The notes under the pieces were generated by a model. It had not been told where the DNA came from, ran no database searches, and saw only the letters and a program-made list of their open reading frames with translations. A DNA stretch of 64,000 bases from Desmodus rotundus (Eukaryota > Chordata > Mammalia > Chiroptera > Phyllostomidae), in contig NC_071393.1 of NCBI RefSeq assembly GCF_022682495.2, positions 99,561,010 to 99,625,009 on the forward strand, written 5' to 3'. Every line of letters starts with the position of its first letter. The first letter of the stretch is position 1. Of this stretch, positions 23,546 through 35,450 are shown piece by piece. A program made the position numbers and the translations under genes.

Positions 23546-24309
23546 CATGTATGATTAATGTTAGCTTCCATTATTACTGGGAGTGGGGGAAGGAAGGATG
23601 GAGGAAATATGTATGGTAGGAATGGCCAGAAAAGGAAGAACAAAGCACTAAGATTCCCTTATATCTTGGGCAGGACTGGGAACCTCTCCTCTTCACCCCT
23701 ACCCCTCATATTACCTCCACCCCCACACCTGAACCCCTTAATTTCAGTGGTTCAGACTAAATACTGAGTGTGTTCTGAGAATGTTACACCCTCACTGAAA
23801 CCTCCAAAAACCAATTAGATGGGGGAGAGACTGCCACTGCCTGCTGTTGCTGTAGCTGCCCTGGTTAGAGAAGGCTGCCAGGGGTCTTTGCAAGGGTCCC
23901 TGCCACCATTGCCAGGGCAGAAGTCCTCTTGTGGGTTGAATCCTGTCCACTTTCATTTCCACTGGCTTCTTCACACACACCAGAAGTACTCAGGGTGAGA
24001 TTCTCCTAATGGAATTACATGATTGACCAGACCTGACATTCTAGAGGAGAGTTATTCCCTGCAGGGTTACCAGCCTAGATTCTTTCCTCTAATATGTCAG
24101 TGATTCTAATATGAGGCCAAAGTCACCACACAGGGGAACAACAGCATGTGGACAGTCCTTTACAAAAAAGCCTTGTACCAGATATTATGCTGCAGCCCAT
24201 GTCTCTGATACCTGGCTTGGATTTTAGTTCCTTGAGGTGGGAGATTGCCTAGGAAAAGCTAAAATTAATATTTAGGTAAAACTGAAGTTCACTAACTCTC
24301 TGGGAATTA
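23546..24309. other. unassigned non-coding DNA
   Basis: Nothing recognised. Confidence 0.5.
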
Positions 24310-25370
24310 TTTTAAGCTGTAATGTTCTGGTTTTGTTTTTCAAGGGATGTTATTGTAACCAAGCAAAACAGGGCCTGTCCGCTTATTGCCTTGATGCATG
24401 ACCCAATGACTAGTGTTGAAGGAGGCAAGTTTTTGTTTACAGGGGTCCAACCTCGGGGGGCTGGGGACACTCCTGCTCAGAGCCCTGTTCTCCTGCAGGA
24501 CCCAGCTTTCCAGGCTATCAGCCAAAAGCATGCCCCAAAGTTCCCCATATCCTCATCTGTTCTTAAGCCAGTTGCACAAACAATTCTCCATCCCCTTTGG
24601 AAGCTACACTCGTGGGTTTCAGAATTGCCATCCTCCCGCAGCAGCTCTCTCCTTCAGCATCTGGGGTACATTGTCATCAGTCTCTATGTAGTAGTCCAGG
24701 AAACATGCGCCATGTTACACCAGGTCATGGTGGAGTCTGGGGAGGCACATGTTCCAAGAGAGTGGCTTCTCTGTACGTCCTTCAGAGAAGCAGAAGTCTA
24801 CATTCCTGGTCACAGTTCAGTCCCAAAGCATCTCCTGCGAATCCGTGCTTGGTTAGGCAGGTTCCCACACAGCTCCATCAGCTTTGCTGATCCCCACACA
24901 ACTCCATCAGCTCTCTCCTCGGCCCGCATGGCTGCCTTCCTCACTACCCCAGGCCGCGTGGCAGAATCCTGACTCCCAGCCCTCATGGCAGACACTTCAC
25001 TACAAACTGCATAGCTGCTTGCTGCTTCCTCTCTCAGACCTCATGGCCAAATACCCTACAGCCCACATGGCTGCTTCCCTACTCTTTCAGCCCTCGTGGT
25101 GGAATTCCTCCCTACTTCATGGCTCTTTCCTCATTGTTGCCTCCCCTCTCTCAGCCAGCTCTTATTTTTAAATGCTGACCCAGAACTTCCTGCATGTCCT
25201 CATATCTGGCCCCTCCTACAATATGCTGCTTTTGCCAGTTCCTCCATATCTTTACTTTCTTTTGGTTGCCATCTTTAGTCAGGGCAAAAGTTCTCAGTGA
25301 CACAGGGGCATCTGCCCCCTGCCTCTCATGCAGGCCCTGTATAAATTCTTCTGGCTATGTCACAAGTCCC
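24310..25370 (+). repeat. C-rich degenerate repeat block, unclassified
   Basis: About 1 kb, clearly richer in C and in CCTCATGGC/CCCACATGGC-type motifs than its surroundings. Between about 24.91 and 25.16 kb the unit (pyrimidine-rich, then a GC[AC]TGGC-type core) recurs at about 30-50 base spacing. Four plus-strand ORFs in different frames overlap (the longest 216 codons, 24322-24972) and none shows a known domain; open frames in several phases are expected from this composition. It may be an unrecognised LTR. I do not call a gene. Confidence 0.4.
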
Positions 25371-28300
25371 TGAATGCTCCCAAAGTGACATATGCCTTTG
25401 CTCAGGGTGGTAGCACAGCTTTCAACTTGTCATTGTTATGCAAAGTATCTTAAGCCTACCATCTGCTTCACCCTCCCCCAGTCGAGGTTTGTGGGGGTTT
25501 TCCTCCTATATTCTGGGGACCCCAGCTTTACCCATTGCTACACTGAAATGTTCAGGATGGAGTCTAATGATGTCTGCTACCTAGTTTCAAATGGTGGGGA
25601 GAGACGGGGACAGAGGAAGCAGAAGTGATGATTGTTAAATCTGATTGGATGATATATCAGTGTTTATTGTTTCATTCTTTGAACTTTTCTGTATGTTTAC
25701 AATTTTTAAATAATAAGTTGTGGGAAATAAAAGCATTAAAAATAAGGTTAAGAGGAAGAATTTTAGAAATACAGTTGCTATGGGTGGGCTCTGTATGTGG
25801 GAGGTAGTACAGGATTAGTGGCCCTTTTCTCCACGGCATCAGCCACGGGAGCAGGAGGAGCAGCAGAGGCCTGGCAAGGTTGTCAGGAGGGCCCCATATG
25901 GGAATATGGGGAAGGGGTGCTCCCCATAAAGAAGTAAGCATTACTGCTTCAGCACTCGAAGTTGCAGTGGGAATGAAGGTTACCACCTGTAAATTATATT
26001 TGCAAGTTTAACATTAGGGTTGAAGTACTCCCTGTATTCCTTTGAAACGATCCAACAATAACACCAAAAATGTTGTATATGTATATGAATTGTTTTTTCA
26101 CGTGTTTCACTTTGTATTATATAAAAAAATAATGGAAAGAACATTCCTAAAATTTTCTCTAAATAGTGCAGTATAAATGATTTTTATATTATTCATATTA
26201 CCTCTCTGAGTTTACCAGATTCTTTTCAAGTGACATATTTTATAATCAGGAAAAAGGCAGTATTTTATGAAATAAATGTTATGTACATAGTATCTCTACA
26301 TAACTTGTTTTCTATATTTACGACACTAACAGCTGCATCCAATGGCATTTTCTCCTTTAATCCAGAAATTAACATCAGACATTTCCAGGGAGTATGCCCT
26401 ATATCTTAACAGGAGTTAATGAATAAACATTTGGTGGCTTTATTCATACTTTTGATTTTATGAATTTTGACCACCTTAATAATTTGCCTAATTTTGAAGA
26501 GTTCTTCACATGTACTGATTTTAAAAGTGCTTTGGCCAATAGTTCCACAATTTCAACCTTTCTTTATGTAAAACTCAGGTAGAATTGTCCCGGTCTGGTA
26601 ACTTATCTAGGCATAGTGAGTCTGTTCGAGAATGTGATGCGATGTGCGTTTACCATGGCTTGATTTATTTGCTCAGACATCTCTCTTTCCCAAGATTATT
26701 TTCAGATGGGAATCTCTCTAGTGGCTTCCTGAATAAAGACCAATGCCAAGAATTCATTCAGTTTCTTGACAAATGTGTTTTCATCCCTAGGCCCATATTA
26801 TGTCCACAAGTAACCAAATGATTTTTTTTTATTTTGCATGAAGGAATTTTATAAAGGACACACAAAACTCTTTCTAATTTCAAATTTTTATTCAATTTGC
26901 CATATTTACTAGGCCTATCTGGGTAGGAATTGCCATATGTGCTTAATACTGAGAGTCACTGTATCAACTATAAAATTTAAGGTTTCTTTTTGTTTGTTTG
27001 CTTGCTTGCTTTTTTATATGCTTTGGCAGAAGGTACTCAAGTTGCAATGATCTTCTGTTTCTTGAGAATGTAGTGGTTCCATTTTGGCTCTTGTGTAGGT
27101 CAGTCACCACTTTTATCCCATTGCATGGGGATCCTCAGGCAACAGAAACACAACAGAACGAGGCACCGTGCAGGAAGAACTCGATCTTGGGCGGGTTTAA
27201 TAGGCCTACGGAAATGCTGATGAAGAAACACTGACCACAGTAATCCTAGCTCCTGCCTTAACCCTTTCTTCCTGAATCTTCTTGAAGGATCTTTCCTACT
27301 AAGGGTGCCCTGAGTGGAGGTGGGATTAGAATAAACGCGAACTGTTTTGGCAAGAGGTTTGGTAAGTCATCTTGGGTGTACTGTTTTCTGATAGTAATGA
27401 AATGTCAGCAGTTTTTATCTCTTTAAGGCTTTAAATAGACCACACGAGTAATGTGCTTCAGGTGCTTATCACTAATTAATTAATTCATTTGTAAGTGAAG
27501 TACCTAATTAAAGCAGTCTAAGGAAGCCCCTTTGCGGCCCTGATCTGGTGGGTCCAGGAGAGAGATCTTGGCTGATGAAACTTGTTGGACGTATTCCCAT
27601 AGGGCTAGTTTGCTTGATCAGATTTTATTTGAAGAGGTTTTTTTTTAAGTGTAATATAGGTTCAAACTGGTCATTATATTGACCTGAGACACTCACATAG
27701 TCATAGCTTTAGAAGAAACCTGAAGATTACATGGTTGGGATCTCTCCTGGTAAAACAGGGGAAATGGACAACAGATCCGTGACATGTCATTCCTCACTGC
27801 CTCGCATGCTGCCATCAGGAAGGCCCAAAGAGCCTGTCACTTCACAAATTCTCCCTTGGGTTTAACTTCAGGGGCATTTTTTCCACTTAAGAGTTTACTT
27901 TGCCTTTACCTTGTCAGAAAATGAGGTAACCCAAAGTACTTACCATTTTGCCTCAGCTATTAAGAAATTTCGCCCACGTTTAGAGTTCAAATGTATTAAT
28001 CAGTTCGATTATCTGTTCACTATTCTCTCTTTCATCTCTTTTCAGCATAAGGGCATCATCTTCAAAGTAAAAGAGCCTTATGAAGGCAGTTACCTAGTTG
28101 TCTATAGAAGCCACCAGCTGTCTTCTGTAGACTTGTCAGTATGGGGTCTGTCTCTTATACCACCAACCACCCTCCCCCAGAGTTAATGTGTATTTTTATT
28201 TAAAAATCAACCTTCTCCTGTAAATGTTAAGTCCTTAAAATAATTTGTCCACAACAGAAAATTGATAGTCTTCTAAAATGTTTTGTGAGAAAAACTATTT

Positions 28301-30785
28301 GAAAAAAATGTCATTGCTCTAAATTCAATCTTTGAAAGGAGTATGCGCTTAGCAGGAACTGGTCACTTTGGCCTACGTGTGTGAAGTGAGGGTATGTGTT
28401 TAGAACTTTGAAAACAGAGGTTGTAGTCTTTTCTCAGGCAGAACATACCACGGAACACCCTCTGCAGGCTTTTTCATTCTTCTGGGAGTGTGGCAGTGGG
28501 TGACAGGTGACAATAATATTTATGGTAAGATAAACCTATAAGCAGTCCTTTGCAGAGATAGAGGCATCAGGAATATAAAGGATACGGAGGAGCTATAAAA
28601 CAGTATAGAAAGTCAACCTCGGAGATAATTGTTTGAGAACAGGACCTCTTCCTATTTATTTCTTTGTCCTTTATTACACAACATACTACAGAGAATGGGC
28701 ACCAAATGAACAAAGAATGATTGATTCAATTAATGAAATCATGCATCGTTCTATCACACAATCGGGGTATTTCTGTATGAAATTTCCTTATGTTGACTGG
28801 TAGCTGAGAGTGTCTAACGAAGGGCTAATTTTAGATGGAAAACCATGTTTTAGATCGATTATTATTTTAGTCAGAAGAAAACACAAATTGAGTGGGTGCT
28901 GGAACATATCCTTCATTTGCCCCCCGGAGATAAATGGAGTAGTGGAGAACTGTGCACCGTCGGCAGGCCGAGGTGGGAAAATGTGCACTCTGCCATCCCG
29001 CAAGGACCCGTTTTGTGCTGTTATTTCATATTTCAGTCTCTAGGATGTCAATGTTATAACATTTCAAAGTGCTAAAATTTCACCACCAAAATAATTCTGG
29101 GGAGAGAAACGAAATTAATCAAATTAAACACACTCTCCTGGGAATTCAGGATTTGTAGCTGGTGCATCTTCATCTGGGGCCAATGAGAAGGGAGGAAGCC
29201 TGGAGCAGCTGTGGGGGGAACAGGAAGCCCTAGCTGCCTATGGGGTGATGGGGGCAGTGTGGCCACCTTGGACCACACCCAGGTTAGCATAGGTATCCCA
29301 GCGGGCAGTGCAGTGGACAGGGAATGTCAGGTAGTGAATAGTGTTAGGGTCCCAAGGACATTGCCAGCTTTGAAGCTGCCTCTAATAGCATTTAAGATTC
29401 AGGGAAGAAGGGCTGGCTATTGAGGGTTGAGGCCTGGCAGAAAGCCCAGACCAATAGGTAGAATGCAGGGAACATGGCCTAGGTGCCCAGGTGTTTCCAG
29501 GTTTCTGGCTATATGGCTTAAGAAGCAAAATCTATTCCTTAACTCACCTGCTGCTGGAGCTCTGATTTTAAATACACTGCCAGGCTTGTTCAGGGCTGGC
29601 TCAGCTACTCACTAGAGAAAGCCTGCTAAAAAGTAAGGCTGTTGCTAGAGAGGAAGTGGTGGTAGCTAGGAAAGACATGGTCTAACAGATTTTCCTTAAA
29701 CCTCTGATAGCCCTCAGGGTTGTGAATGCATCTCCAGCTGATCCCTCACCCTTCAAAATGATAACTCATTTCCAAACTTTCTTGCATCAAAAGTGGAGAC
29801 AGTCCCCAGATGCTCTGGAGTCAAAATACCCAGTCACCACACTTGCCAGTGAAACCCAGCCACCACTGGGAAGATGGATGGAGAAGGAGCGATTTCTTCA
29901 TAGAGACACCAGCTAAACTCCAGGAGGAACGCATCAGAAAATTGCATCCATTTGTCAGGTGGCCCCGGAAGGACTGGTTTCCTTCCTCCTGCAGTCTCTG
30001 CAATCTCCCTGCGAGATGCAACATCCTCCAGGGGACTGGCACCAGAACCTTAGCTGGGTGCTGAGTTTATTAGAACCATGGTTTGTTTTTTTTTTTGTTA
30101 CTGAACATCTAGCAAATGATGTATTTTTAATTCAGAATTTCCTCTGATTAAAGGCATTTAGAATTAATCAAGAAGCTTTTTTGTTCCCTGAAAATCAGGC
30201 TTTTTAAAATGACATACCATTGAGCTATTTAGCTATGACTATTTTAATCATAAAAGCAAATCTGAATTTTTGATCATTTCCTTATCAATCACCAGACACT
30301 ATTATTTTAAACACTACCAAGCAAGCCCCACCTCCCTCTCTGAAAAAGGCAAGAAGACTGAGGTTACAGGGTAATAAGCTAGAGTGACGGGGGGATACAG
30401 TGGGATTCAAGGGGATAGAAGCGATCCCCAAGGCACTTTTTACTGTGTCCAAGACACCTGCCAAGATAGGAACCTAAAAAGATTTGGCTGTAGTGCCAAG
30501 AAGTAGTCGTGCACTCCAGTGAGGAGCTGTGCTACCTCTCTGCACTGCACAGAGCTGCTTCCGGCTACTTCTGCTTCCTAGTTGTCCTATGGAAAAACAA
30601 GTCCCAACAGAGAGCATTTTTAAAAATATAAAGTTGACTTTGATCTCCTTCATTTAAAAGAAAACGTAGATTTTGCAGTTTTATTTTGACAGGGTGAGGC
30701 TAAGAGTTGAATCCAAATTTCAAAAAATATCTATCCATCCCAACTTACACAAAGGTGTTTTCTACAATAAAAATGTAGTTATTCA
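25371..30785. other. unassigned intronic/intergenic DNA
   Basis: No exon was supported on either strand. Several 60-90-codon ORFs (for example 27911-28186, 29722-30064) lack recognisable domains and splice context. The sequence near 28.6-28.75 kb (AGAACAGGACCTCTTCC ... ATGGGCACCAAATGAACAAAGAATG) may be an L2 3'-end remnant. Confidence 0.4.
30771..30785 (+). repeat. left target-site duplication of Ves SINE
   Basis: AAATGTAGTTATTCA pairs with AAAGTAGTTGTTCA-type sequence at about 30999-31013, with small differences. Confidence 0.65.
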
Positions 30786-30998
30786 CCCCAACTGGTGTGG
30801 CTCAGTGGATTGGGCCATTTCTGCAAACCCAAAGGTCTCAGGCTGGATTCCCTGTCAGTGCACGCAGGCCAGGTCCCCATTTCCGGATGTGCGAGAGGCA
30901 ACCCATCAGTGTTTCTCTCACACGTGGATGTTTCTCTCCCTCTCTTTCTCCCTCCCTTCTCCTCTCTCTAAACATAAATAAATACATAAAATCTTTTA
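30786..30998 (+). mobile_element. Ves SINE
   Basis: Starts CCCCAACTGGTGTGGCTCAG and carries an A box (TGGCTCAGTGG), a diverged B box, CAACCCATCAGTGTTTCTCTC and a TC-rich segment, then ends in AAATAAATACATAAAATCTTTT. The tail matches the purine-tail subtype of the 11.7 kb copy. Flanking duplications support a discrete insertion. Confidence 0.93.
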
Positions 30999-31967
30999 AA
31001 AAGTAGTTGTTCATCTCTGGCATGGTCCCCATGAGAGAGTACTTACCTTCTGCTTTGCAGGCTCTCTTTTCAGTCATTTATGCTTCTCAAAATAACTAAG
31101 TGAATACACTAACATATATAACCCAAAAATGAGACAGATTTTACTTGGATCCAGCTACAAATAGAAACTGAAGCAGATGGGTCACTTAGGCACAAAGTTA
31201 ATGCTACCAACTTGAATCTGTTTTCTTCATTGTGAAAGAGTTAAAAGAAAAGCGTTATTGTTTTTGGAGAGATTCTTATACATAATCGTCAACGAAATAG
31301 AATTTAGAAAACTTTATAATTCAGCTTGTGTGAAAACTTTGTTAATTTAAATTCCATTAATTCTCAGTTCATTTTGTTTCAGGCAGCGACTGCACTGACA
31401 TTAATTTTGCTCAACAGAGTTTTTCTCTGTGGGTAATAATGCAAGTAATTATGATACACTGATGTGTAAACAAGATTATGAGAGTAATATTTAAAATCTT
31501 AAAAGAATAATTTGTTTTTGAACATCCTGAAGGTCTTTTGAAATAGCTCTTTACCTATAAATGTGCTTGCCAAATATGAACAGGCCAAACACAAATTATA
31601 TTTTTCTAATCTTTCAAGCAGGTCCCCAAAGAAGTGTCTTATGGCAAACTCTGCTCACCTACTCTGACCTAACCCAAGACCTTAAAAGTAACACATTTCC
31701 TCCTAAAATATTCCATAATTCACATGTTTTCGACTGGTCCTCTACTTAGTTTGATGGTTGAGGTTTAACATTATAACCAGCCCCACCCTGGGGGTTTCTG
31801 ACCCTGAATGAAAAGCAGATTTGTAAGCCAACTCGATTCTGCTGATTGAGACTTTGTCTGCTTGCACGTGTTCTAGTGATGGATGTGGTCCAGGTGATGG
31901 GCACTGAAGAACAGATGTTTATTAGGCCTAAGACATTCTTTAACACTGTTTGCTGAGTGTTGGGTAT
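30999..31967. other. unassigned non-coding DNA
   Basis: Nothing recognised. Confidence 0.5.
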
Positions 31968-32225
31968 ACGTTAATTTAACAAATATTAGTTGAGCACCTA
32001 CTACATACCCAGTTCTAGGCACATAGAGCGGATTTTGTGCCTGTCCTCAAGGAGCTTGCAGTCTATCTGTAACACACTCACACACACGCAACTATATATA
32101 CAATTACAAGTTGTGATATAGAAGTACTCTGAAGGATAGGAGCAGGGTGCCAAGAGATGCAGTAACGAAGACTTACTGTGGATAGAACTTATAAGTGGTA
32201 AGGTCCAGGAGAGCATCAGGGATTT
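31968..32225 (-). mobile_element. L2-like 3'-end fragment
   Basis: TTAACAAATATTAGTTGAGCACCTACTACATACCCAGTTCTAGGCAC followed by GTGCCTGTCCTCAAGGAGCTTGCAGTCTA and GTTGTGATATAGAAGTACTCTGAAGGA is the antisense L2-type 3' order. Confidence 0.65.
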
Positions 32226-32682
32226 TTGAGCTCTTAGAATAGTGTCCCTTGAATGGTTCTTAGACCCTCCTTCCCTTTCATCCTTTGTAACTGTCCAGAA
32301 TGCCCCAAGGAGTTTTGCCTTTGTTACTGCCAGTGTTTATCTTTCTTAACCAAGACATCATAGATTTACACAGGCCGGACCAATTGCAGTTGTTTGGGCC
32401 ATGATAATGTGGGAGGAAGTGTTGCCTAGTGAAAAGGGTACTGGGCTCCTTAGGAAAACCTGAATTCTTCCGGGGGAAGGGACGAAAGAAGAGGACAGTA
32501 CTTGCACATTTCATTAGGGTTAGAGTGATCTTGATTCTGCTCTGGACTTTCTAATAACTAGCTTATGTCTCAAGAAAAGTCACCTACCTTCCATTGACGC
32601 TCACTCTTGTTCCTATAAAATGAGAGAATTAAGATGATGTCATTTCTGAGGTCCTTTTAGATCCAAAGTCCTGAAAGGTCGT

Positions 32683-32937
32683 ATAATATAGTGACAAAAA
32701 GTACAGACTCTGGAACAGATCGTGAGGGTTTAAATCCCTGCTTTGTCACCGATTGACGGTGTGACCTTGGGTAAGCTCCTTAACCTCTCTGTGCATCCAT
32801 CTCCACAAATGTAAAATGGGGGATAACATTAGTGCCCACCACATACATAGTGTTGTGAGAATTCAGTGCATTGATTTAAGCAGAATAGTGAAAACAGTGC
32901 CTGCCCCATGGTAAGTACTTAGGAAGTGTTACTATTA
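32683..32937 (+). mobile_element. MIR SINE, nearly full length
   Basis: Sense MIR order: GTACAGACTCTGGAACAGA, GGTTTAAATCCCTGCTTTGTCACC, TGTGACCTTGGGTAAGCTCCTTAACCTCTCTGTG, TGTAAAATGGGGGATAACATTAG, TTGTGAGAATTCAGTGCATTGA and the GTAAGTACTTAGGAAGTGTTACTATTA end. Confidence 0.92.
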
Positions 32938-33439
32938 CGATGTCCTCTGAAAGAAAGTCACCTCCTTGAAGGATGGGACTCTAATAGATGCAGAATGCTC
33001 AAGACGTTGGAGCAAACATATAAACACACTAGTGTGGGGGAACTGAGATTTACAACTTCACAAAAAGACCCCAAGTGCTCTTAACCCCAACAACACCTTG
33101 ACCCCACTTCCTGTCAGCCAGCAAACTGGGGAGCTTTAACCTCAGAAGGGTCTTGACACTTCCCAATGCCCCTCCTTTGTCCCTAGCGGTGTGGCATCCC
33201 CCACCGAGCCTCCTCCCCATCTTCAGTTTCTCCTCCCTCTCCGAAGACTGTTCAGAAGGAGCTCAGTTTTTCCTGAAGAGTAAGAAACAAAAAAGTCTTT
33301 ATGTGGGAGTCTGTTTAAGAAATAACCGACTGCTGTTTACAAAGGCCCCTTTCATTCTGTTTGCTGGTATGTGCTTCCTGAGCAGCCGCGGGTGGGAGGC
33401 TCCATGCAGTCCAGTCAAAGATTGCAACTGCTCATTTCT

Positions 33440-33871
33440 GAGGCTGGTGGGGGTGGAGAAGGGGACGTGCGCGCGGCCCTGGAGACGCTTCCCACCTTGC
33501 TCAGCCTCAGCTGCCCGGGAGCTCTGCCTGCAACGGGCCAGCATACATTTTGTTCGCAGAGCAGTTCTTTCTGCCAAATTACTTTTTTGTGGCTTTCCGA
33601 GTATAGGAGGTTTTATTTTTCACACAATACCCATATTTAAATATAACCACAGAGCAGAGAAAATAATAGGCAGGCATTGCATAGGAAATGGTTTGAACCT
33701 AAAGCTTTTGTCTCCGAGCCACAGCGGCCCGTGTGTCGCATTTCCTGTGGCGGCCTTCGCGAGGGCGCCCAGAGCCAAGGCCGGCTGTTGCGGGGAGTTC
33801 CCTCTTGGTCTGGGGTCTTAATTACATGAAGGTCATGAGGCTTCCAGAAGATTTGAATCTAAACTGTGGAG
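33440..33871 (+). promoter_or_regulatory. CpG-rich patch, possible alternative promoter
   Basis: Two CpG clusters (about 33464-33495 and 33712-33800) stand out in otherwise CpG-poor sequence, and include GTGCGCGCGG and GCGAGGGCGCC runs. A splice-donor-like GGAG|GTAAAG lies at 33871/33872. The position is 23 kb upstream of the first GNG2 coding exon, the direction in which GNG2 5' exons are expected. A 222-codon ORF (33153-33821) has no known domain and is not called. Promoter or first-exon function is inference from base composition. Confidence 0.4.
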
Positions 33872-35284
33872 GTAAAGAGAGTTTGATGTAGTGATTTACA
33901 GCCTTTTTTGAAGCTATGAAATCCAATGATTAGTTTCATATTTTTTCCCATTCATGCACAAATACATGTGAGAACACATTTACATTTTTCCATTCTGTAT
34001 TGGTACATATGTATGTATATGATTATGTTTTTTATATATGACATATTTTACATGTATGAATGATTTAGATTTAAATGAAAAGACATTTGTTTGTGGGACT
34101 CTTAATTGACTTCATAAAACCTTAAACTGGGATAATGCTACCCATACCAGGATTAATATGGTAAAAGTTTCACTCTATTTTATTTTTAAAATGTACATTA
34201 AAGTAAGCATGGAATAGAATGCAAGAGGTATACGGATTCAAGGTAAAAATGGAGTGTAACCCTTGCCTGTGATAGGAATGGCCCACAGATTCCCTAGGGG
34301 CACAGGTTTACTCTCTCTTAGCCTCAGCAGATGCCCTGAGATGCCTCAGTTTAGGGCTGACCAGGCAGGTCAGCAGCTATGGGCAGCAAAAACTAGAGAC
34401 ATTCTCTGCTGAAATATACCGAAGTTCCCCACCCCCACCTTTATTCTATAACTATGAATTCATTAGTCTTTCCAAGGCTTCCCTTTTTTAAAGCATATAT
34501 CTCTTGATAGATTTAAACAGTAGGTCACCCACATCTTAGTATGAATTCCTTGAAACAACTAGCGTTCTGTTCCAATTGGCTTCACAGACCAAATCAGAAG
34601 CTGGCAGTTCCTAATGAAAGTCCACTTATGTTCTGTGGACTAGAACCAGCCAGTTCGTGCATCTGAGGCTCAGTTTCCTAATCTGAAATTAGGAATGACA
34701 GAGCCTGCTTTGCCATCAGAGTACAGCTATGAAGCCAAAATAACATACAATGTTCATGGAAGCCCTCTATTAAATTATGAAGTATGATTTAAATATCAGT
34801 TATCACTATTAATAATTTTAGTTGAGACTAGTTAATAGATAAGGAAGGATGGTATAGGAAGAGGTCATTTTGAAATATAAGACATTTAGGAAGATCAGAC
34901 CTACAGCATTACCTGAGTGAGGGCCCTTGGTATCTGAATGTATGACAAATCAGAGGAGGGAAGGAAGAAGAAAGAGGTGAGTAAATGCCAGAACAAAGTC
35001 CTTCTCTGCAATTCAGCAGAGGGACCTTGAAGTAGACCTTTGATCGCCCAAGTTGCTATTAATGGAAAAGCCCATAGATGAGATTCATCTTAAATTGTTA
35101 GGCAGTCCTCAGGACACAGACTAGGGAGTTCTGAGTAAAATATTTCTCAAAGCAAAGATCTACCAAAAGTGTAGATACTTGAAGGCAAACACTGGATCCG
35201 CTTACCTTTCAAAATATGTAGTGGTCTTGTCTGCTTCTCTTGACGCTGCCTGTCATCTCTGGCGTTCCTCATCCCAGGGGTGGC
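33872..35284. other. unassigned non-coding DNA
   Basis: No exon recognised. A short MIR-like piece (CTGAGGCTCAGTTTCCTAATCTG) is at about 34662-34690. Confidence 0.5.
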
Positions 35285-35450
35285 AGCAGTTGTTAAGCAA
35301 GTGCCACGTATCATCTCATCTCCACAGCAACCCTAAGAACTGGATACTGGAATACTCTCACAGTTGACAAAACTGATGCTGAGTATTTAAGTAACTTGAC
35401 CAGTTAGTATATGGCAGAAGATCCAACTGAAACCAGGAAGTGTGACTACG
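35285..35450 (-). mobile_element. MIR SINE remnant
   Basis: ATCTCATCTCCACAGCAACCCTAAGAACTGG, ACAAAACTGATGCTGAGTATTTAAGTAACTTGACC and GGCAGAAGATCCAACTGAA fit antisense MIR. Confidence 0.6.

Noticed and set aside
24322..24972. 216-codon plus-strand ORF
   Set aside because: Overlapped by other open frames in the same strand, composition-driven, no domain.
33153..33821. 222-codon plus-strand ORF
   Set aside because: No recognisable domain; it spans CpG-rich and AT-rich parts unevenly and is most simply a chance opening.
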